Source: Sphaerochaeta sp. UBA5849 (GTDB lineage Bacteria; Spirochaetota; Spirochaetia; Sphaerochaetales; Sphaerochaetaceae). From it: 19,571 nucleotides of DNA. The stretch lies in NCBI GenBank assembly GCA_002432715.1, contig DJGJ01000059.1, forward strand, positions 2,613 to 22,183, read 5' to 3'. Both the position numbers and the translations under genes were made by a program. Numbering within the stretch: the first letter of the stretch is position 1; each line of letters starts with the position of its first letter. Under the pieces are notes generated by a model, which had not been told where the DNA came from, did no database searches, and saw only the letters and a program-made list of their open reading frames with translations. Positions 14,756 to 19,571 of this stretch are shown piece by piece.

Positions 14756-17700
14756 ATGACAGTTTTTGCCCCCTCAAAGAAGCACATTCAGCGCCGTGTT
14801 TTTGGGAGAGCCAAGGATCTCATTGATCTACCCGATCTTGTAGAGGTCCAGAGGAATTCCTACCGATGGTTTTTCCAGGCCGAAACAGAGGCGGATTCCC
14901 GCGAGGCCCAAGGCCTCCAGGAAATCCTGGCGGAGATTTTTCCCATTGAGAGCTACGACGGATCCTTCGCGCTCGAGTTCGTTCGCTATTTCGTGGACGA
15001 ATCCCCGATCATGGAGGAGGAAGCGCGACAGCGGGACCTGACCTGGTCCATGCCTGTCCGTGCAACGATCCGTCTGGTGAACCGGAAGAACGGAGAAATC
15101 AAGGAAGAGGAGATATACCTCGGGGATTTTCCCGTCATGACGGACCGGGGAACGTTCATCGTCAACGGGACCGAGCGAGTGGTGGTCAACCAGCTGGCAC
15201 GGTCGGCAGGCGTTTACTTCAGCGCGGACACCACCGTTCCTGGAGGAGAGTCGTATGCAGCCAAGGTGATCCCCGACAGGGGCGCCTGGCTCGAGTTTGA
15301 CCTGACTCCCGGGGACGTCTTGTCCGTCAATATCGACAACCGCAAGAAGATCCCCGTTACGATGCTCCTTAAGGCCTTCGGGGCCACGAGCGACGAAGAG
15401 ATACTGAAGCTGTTCGGGGCCGCTCCCGAGCAGATCGACCTCGTGGAACTCCATGAAGAGGCCAGGGGTCGCCTCCTTGCGGAAGCGGTTCTCGACAAGG
15501 AAGGGCAGGTCCTGATCCGCCGCAACGACCGGTTGACGAAAGAACACCTGGAACAGCTATTCGAAATGGGAATGACCAAGGTTTGGGTCTGGAGCGTCGA
15601 CAACGCTATCGCAGCTACGTTGGAAAGGGACACTTCCCGCTCCGGGGAAGATGCGGTCCTTGAACTTTTCCGCCGCCTTCGCCCCAACGAGCCGGCCCGG
15701 ATGGAGAACGCCCGGGAGTATGTGTACGGACTCTTTTTCGATACCCGACGGTATAATCTGGGCCGCGTCGGCCGCTATAAGCTAAACAAGCGACTTGGCC
15801 TTGAAATCCAGGAAAACCAGCGTCTCTTGACCATTGACGATGTCGTTGCCATTATCCAGGGGATTCTCAGGCTCCGTAATGCCGAGGAAACCGAAGACGA
15901 TATCGACCATCTCGGAAACAGGAGAGTCAGGGCCGTTGGCGAACTCCTCCAGAACCAGGTCCGCATCGGCCTGCTGAGGATGGAACGTATCGCCAAGGAA
16001 CGGATGACCACCCTGCCCGATCTGACAAACGCCACGGCGAAGGACCTTATCAACGTTCGCCCCATCTCCGCCTCATTGAGGGAATTCTTCGGGTCCGCCC
16101 AGCTTTCCCAGTTCATGGACCAGGTCAACCCGCTTGCCGAGCTTACCCACAAGAGAAGGCTCAATGCACTCGGTCCCGGTGGTCTTTCCCGCGACCGCGC
16201 CGGCTTTGAGGTTCGTGACGTTCACTACACCCATTATGGTCGTATTTGTCCCATCGAGACTCCTGAAGGACCGAACATCGGTCTCATCGTTTCGCTGGCA
16301 AACTATACCCGCATCAACCAGCATGGATTTTTGGAGACCCCGTACCGCAAGGTAGTCAATGGAGTGGTCACCAAGCAGTACCGCTATTTGGATGCGAACG
16401 ATGAAGAGAAGTTCTTCATCGCCCAGGCTTCAGCCAAGTTGGACAGTGACGGCAATTTCCATGACAATGAGGTTCCTGTACGCAGAAGTGGAGACTACTC
16501 CACCAAGCCGCCGGCCGAAATCAAGTACATGGACGTTGATCCGAAGCAGGTCATCAGTGTTGCAGCCTCCCTTATTCCGTTCCTTGAGCACGACGATGCC
16601 AACCGAGCCTTGATGGGTTCGAACATGCAGCGTCAGGCGGTTCCCCTTGTATTTCCCGAAACCCCGCGTGTGGGTACCGGCATGGAAGGCAAGACCGCGT
16701 ATGACAGTGGTGTATTGGTAAAGGCCAAGCGAAGTGGAACGGTTACGTATGTAAGCTCCGACCGTGTGGTGGTTCAGCCTGATTCTGCAGAGATTCAAGG
16801 CCAACTGGATACCTACGAGGTGCAGAAATACCAGAGAACCAACCAGGATACCTGTTTCAACCAGAAGCCGATCGTATCGTTCGGCCAGCATGTTGAGGCC
16901 GGTGAAGTGTTGGCTGACGGTCCTGCAACACAGAGTGGTGAGTTGGCGCTCGGACGCAACATTCTTGTAGGCTTCGTTCCTTGGAACGGCTACAACTATG
17001 AGGACGCCGTTCTCATCAGTGAGCGCGTTGTCAAGGACGATATTTTCACCTCGGTCCACATCAAGGAGTTCACCACTGATATCCGTGAGACCAAGCTCGG
17101 TCCTGAGAAGCTTACCCGCGATATCCCCAATACGAGCGAGAAAATGCTTGAGCAGTTGGATGAGGATGGCATTGTACGCATCGGAACCGCAGTTCGCCCG
17201 GGCTCGATTCTGGTCGGCAAGGTGACTCCCAAGAGTGAGAGCGATACGACTCCCGAGTTCAAGTTGCTCAACTCGATTTTCGGTGAGAAGGCCAAGGAGG
17301 TTCGCGACACCTCCCTGAAGGTTCCCCATGGAACCGAGGGTACGGTCATCGACATCCAGCGCCTCAAGCGGAGCAACAATGACGAGCTTCCTCCCGGTGT
17401 TGAGGAGACGGTGAAGGTCCTTATCGCCACCAAGCGCAAGCTCAGGCAAGGTGACAAGATGGCGGGAAGGCATGGCAACAAGGGTGTTGTAAGCCGAATT
17501 CTTGCCGAGGAAGACATGCCGTACATGGCTGATGGCACTCCGCTTGATGTCTGCTTGAACCCGTTGGGCGTTCCGTCCCGAATGAACATCGGTCAGTTGA
17601 TGGAGACCCAGCTGGGTTGGGCTGCCGTGAAGCTGGACAAGTGGTATTCCACTCCGGTCTTCCAGAGTGCAACGATGGCTCAGATCGAGGAGAAAATGCG

Positions 17701-18202
17701 CGAGGCGGGGCTGCCTGAGAACTCCAAGACCGTTCTTTACAACGGTTTGACCGGTGTTCCGTTCGTCAACCCTGTATTCTGCGGATATATCTACTATTTG
17801 AAGCTGCACCACCTGGTCGATGACAAGATGCATGCCCGTTCAACCGGTCCCTACTCTCTGGTAACCCAGCAGCCGCTCGGCGGCAAGGCTCAGTTCGGTG
17901 GTCAGAGACTCGGAGAGATGGAAGTGTGGGCCCTTGAGGCGTACGGCGCTGCCAATACGCTGCAGGAGCTTTTGACCATCAAGAGTGACGACATGAACGG
18001 ACGTGTCAAGATTTATGAGAGTATCGTCAAGGGTGAGCCGGCTACTACAGCAGGAATGCCCGAGGCATTCAACGTTTTGGTTCAGGAGATCCGCGGCTTG
18101 GCTCTGGATATGTCTGTGTATGACTCCAAGGGTCGGCAGGTGCCCCTTACCGAACGTGATGAAGAGTTGATCGCCAAGCAGTCGAAAGGCTCCCTCAACT
18201 AA
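14756..18202 (+). CDS. rpoB: RNA polymerase beta subunit RpoB; apparent mosaic of two lineages
   Basis: An uninterrupted 1148-residue beta subunit, normal in length. The N-terminal lobe (1 to about 445, including RGTFIVNGTERVVVNQLARS) resembles Synergistota-type RpoB. The rifampicin pocket runs from about residue 446 (FGSAQLSQFMDQVNPLAELT). The C-terminal part carries GDKMAGRHGNKGVV near 898 and QFGGQRLGEMEVWALEAYGA near 1042, part of the catalytic interface with RpoC. Asn470, at E. coli position 531, is a spirochaete hallmark. Codon use changes at the same place: none of 19 serines before residue 470 is AGT, against 11 of 38 after it, and TTG leucine rises from about 5 to about 18. The first part matches the upstream genes and the last part matches rpoC. 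Start: ATG 14756 has AAGGGAGGT; an in-frame GTG or TTG farther upstream lies in the promoter. Function is certain; single-genome origin is doubtful. Confidence 0.9.
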   Translation: MTVFAPSKKHIQRRVFGRAKDLIDLPDLVEVQRNSYRWFFQAETEADSREAQGLQEILAEIFPIESYDGSFALEFVRYFVDESPIMEEEARQRDLTWSMPVRATIRLVNRKNGEIKEEEIYLGDFPVMTDRGTFIVNGTERVVVNQLARSAGVYFSADTTVPGGESYAAKVIPDRGAWLEFDLTPGDVLSVNIDNRKKIPVTMLLKAFGATSDEEILKLFGAAPEQIDLVELHEEARGRLLAEAVLDKEGQVLIRRNDRLTKEHLEQLFEMGMTKVWVWSVDNAIAATLERDTSRSGEDAVLELFRRLRPNEPARMENAREYVYGLFFDTRRYNLGRVGRYKLNKRLGLEIQENQRLLTIDDVVAIIQGILRLRNAEETEDDIDHLGNRRVRAVGELLQNQVRIGLLRMERIAKERMTTLPDLTNATAKDLINVRPISASLREFFGSAQLSQFMDQVNPLAELTHKRRLNALGPGGLSRDRAGFEVRDVHYTHYGRICPIETPEGPNIGLIVSLANYTRINQHGFLETPYRKVVNGVVTKQYRYLDANDEEKFFIAQASAKLDSDGNFHDNEVPVRRSGDYSTKPPAEIKYMDVDPKQVISVAASLIPFLEHDDANRALMGSNMQRQAVPLVFPETPRVGTGMEGKTAYDSGVLVKAKRSGTVTYVSSDRVVVQPDSAEIQGQLDTYEVQKYQRTNQDTCFNQKPIVSFGQHVEAGEVLADGPATQSGELALGRNILVGFVPWNGYNYEDAVLISERVVKDDIFTSVHIKEFTTDIRETKLGPEKLTRDIPNTSEKMLEQLDEDGIVRIGTAVRPGSILVGKVTPKSESDTTPEFKLLNSIFGEKAKEVRDTSLKVPHGTEGTVIDIQRLKRSNNDELPPGVEETVKVLIATKRKLRQGDKMAGRHGNKGVVSRILAEEDMPYMADGTPLDVCLNPLGVPSRMNIGQLMETQLGWAAVKLDKWYSTPVFQSATMAQIEEKMREAGLPENSKTVLYNGLTGVPFVNPVFCGYIYYLKLHHLVDDKMHARSTGPYSLVTQQPLGGKAQFGGQRLGEMEVWALEAYGAANTLQELLTIKSDDMNGRVKIYESIVKGEPATTAGMPEAFNVLVQEIRGLALDMSVYDSKGRQVPLTERDEELIAKQSKGSLN
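16060..16165. other. Probable lineage junction within rpoB
   Basis: The change from the upstream GC-rich, Synergistota-like sequence to spirochaete-like sequence falls in or near this stretch. It encodes the most conserved part of the rifampicin region, where two distant rpoB genes could share long near-identical words. The left flank (to about FFGS) has upstream-like codons; from Asn470 (16163-16165) the protein looks spirochaetal. The exact breakpoint cannot be fixed by eye. Confidence 0.6.
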
Positions 18203-18217
18203 CCAGGAGAAGTACGG

Positions 18218-19571
18218 ATGAAAGAAATTCAAGATTTCGATAGCATCATGATAAAGCTGGCTTCGCCGGAACAGATCAAGGATTGGTCCTACGGCGAGGT
18301 GAAGAAGCCGGAGACGATCAACTACCGCACCCTTCGTCCGGAGCGCGATGGTCTTTTCTGCGAAAAGATTTTCGGTACGACCAAGGAGTGGGAGTGCTAC
18401 TGCGGTAAATTCAAATCGATTCGCTACAAGGGTGTCATTTGCGACCGGTGTGGTGTCGAGGTTACCAATACCAAGGTGCGTCGTGAACGCATGGGTCACA
18501 TCACCTTGGCGGCCCCGGTTTCCCATATTTGGTACTATCGCTCGGTTCCCAGCCGTATGAGCATGCTGCTCGATATTACCCGCAACTCCCTGCAGAGCAT
18601 TCTTTACTATGAGAAATATGTAGTGATCAACGCAGGGGATACCAATCTGAAGAGCAAGCAGTTGCTTTCCGAAGAGGAGTACTGGCAGGCTCGTGAGCAG
18701 TATGGCGACTCTTTTGAGGCAGGCATGGGTGCCGAGGCGGTACGCAAGCTTTTGGTCAATCTCGACCTCGAGGAACTCTCTCGCGATCTTCGCGAACAGA
18801 TGCGCCTCAAGGGAGACAAGGCTGACAAGCGCCTGCTCAAGCGCATCGAGGTGTGTGAAAACTTCCGTGACAGCGGCAACCGCCCTGAGTGGATGATTCT
18901 CACCGTCATTCCTGTCATTCCCCCCGATCTCAGGCCCATGGTACAGCTCGATGGCGGCCGTTTTGCCACCAGCGACCTGAATGACCTGTATCGTCGCGTG
19001 ATCAACCGAAACAACCGTCTTGACCGTTTGGTCAAGCTCAACGCACCGGACATCATCATCCGCAATGAGAAGCGTATGCTTCAGGAAGCGGTGGATGCTC
19101 TCTTTGACAACTCAAAGCGCAAGCGGGTTGTCAAGGGCGCGAGCAACAGGCCGTTGAAGAGCCTCTCCGACATGCTGAAGGGCAAGCAGGGCAGGTTCCG
19201 ACAGAACTTGCTCGGAAAGCGTGTTGACTACTCCGGACGTTCGGTAATCGTTGTCGGTCCCGAGCTGAGAATGCACCAGTGCGGTCTTCCTTCGAAGATG
19301 GCCCTTGAGCTGTACAAGCCTTTCATCATGAAGAAGCTGGTACAGGATGGCGTTGTCTACAATATCAAGAAGGCGAAGAGCCTGGTTGAGGAAGAGACCG
19401 ATGCCGTATGGTCCATCCTTGATGAAGTTGTCAAGGAACACCCTGTCCTGCTCAACCGTGCACCTACGCTGCACCGTCTTGGCATTCAGGCTTTCGACCC
19501 CGTCCTCGTGGATGGAAAGGCCATCAAGCTGCATCCGCTGGTATGTCATGCCTACAACGCCGACTTCGACG
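18218..19571 (+). CDS. rpoC: RNA polymerase beta' subunit RpoC, 3'-truncated
   Basis: The first 451 residues of beta', the subunit holding the catalytic Mg. The N-terminal zinc-binding domain has Cys60, 62, 75 and 78 (motifs ECYCGKFK and CDRCGVEVT). The clamp and the segment GRFRQNLLGKRVDYSGRSV, which lines the main channel, follow. The window ends within NADFD, the start of the NADFDGD catalytic loop, so about two thirds of the protein is missing. The sequence from MKEIQDFDSIMIKLASPEQI through FGTTKEWECYCGKF is typical of spirochaete RpoC. Start: ATG 18218 follows CAGGAGA (18204-18210), 15 bases after the rpoB stop, the normal rpoBC spacing. Codon use (CGT/CGC arginine, AAG, GAG, TTG) matches the 3' part of rpoB rather than the genes before 16,000. 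Confidence 0.95.
   Translation, partial: MKEIQDFDSIMIKLASPEQIKDWSYGEVKKPETINYRTLRPERDGLFCEKIFGTTKEWECYCGKFKSIRYKGVICDRCGVEVTNTKVRRERMGHITLAAPVSHIWYYRSVPSRMSMLLDITRNSLQSILYYEKYVVINAGDTNLKSKQLLSEEEYWQAREQYGDSFEAGMGAEAVRKLLVNLDLEELSRDLREQMRLKGDKADKRLLKRIEVCENFRDSGNRPEWMILTVIPVIPPDLRPMVQLDGGRFATSDLNDLYRRVINRNNRLDRLVKLNAPDIIIRNEKRMLQEAVDALFDNSKRKRVVKGASNRPLKSLSDMLKGKQGRFRQNLLGKRVDYSGRSVIVVGPELRMHQCGLPSKMALELYKPFIMKKLVQDGVVYNIKKAKSLVEEETDAVWSILDEVVKEHPVLLNRAPTLHRLGIQAFDPVLVDGKAIKLHPLVCHAYNADFD

Noticed and set aside
16430..17833. 467-codon open frame on the minus strand within rpoB
   Set aside because: It is an antisense shadow of the highly conserved beta subunit; no family resemblance and no independent start signal.
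1..19571. Search for a defence system, prophage, transposon, CRISPR array, or biosynthetic cluster
   Set aside because: All coding space is accounted for by recognisable core genes on one strand, with no direct-repeat arrays, transposase motifs, integrase sites or accessory islands visible.

Overview
The window is a dense plus-strand run of housekeeping genes with no mobile element, CRISPR array or obvious defence or biosynthetic locus. Positions 1 to about 16,100 look like one GC-rich anaerobe. The RpoB N-terminus, the MetRS/TatD/Tgt set and the gene order suggest Synergistota or a neighbouring lineage; this is recalled family resemblance, not a database search. From about 16,100 to the end (3' two thirds of rpoB, start of rpoC) both protein sequence and codon use change and resemble Spirochaetota (Sphaerochaeta/Treponema-like). 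The most important point about the window is therefore that rpoB appears to be a mosaic. An assembly misjoin in the conserved rifampicin region is the likeliest cause; homologous recombination is the alternative.

Layout: (1) 1-618, end of rodA (cell-wall elongation). (2) 605-4552, a radical SAM protein, its DUF2344 partner and ribonuclease G. (3) 4527-7943, the chromosome condensin Smc. (4) 7940-9570, a TrmN6-like methyltransferase and RsmI. (5) 9563-11491, metG, then a 92-base gap holding a hairpin with a T tract. (6) 11584-14481, tatD, tgt and a two-domain tsaC/sua5. (7) 14492-14626, a consensus promoter and tRNA-Leu(CAG). (8) 14668 onward, a near-perfect promoter, rpoB and, after 15 bases, rpoC, which runs off the right edge.

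The genes from rodA to metG mostly overlap by 4 to 26 bases (the rodA junction depends on start choice, and DUF2344 to rng has a 16-base gap), as do tatD-tgt-tsaC. This implies two translationally coupled operons separated by the hairpin at 11539-11573. Much of the content concerns RNA maturation and translation: RNase G, tRNA and 16S rRNA methylation, Met charging, queuosine insertion, t6A synthesis and a tRNA. rodA and smc add envelope growth and chromosome organisation. rpoB has its own promoter and is not preceded by rplKAJL.

No stretch above 300 bases lacks a gene; the largest non-coding gap (14482-14755) contains the tRNA and both promoters. I did not find an undescribed system. The best leads are the rpoB junction, the uncharacterised radical SAM/DUF2344/RNase G trio and the rpoB leader hairpin.
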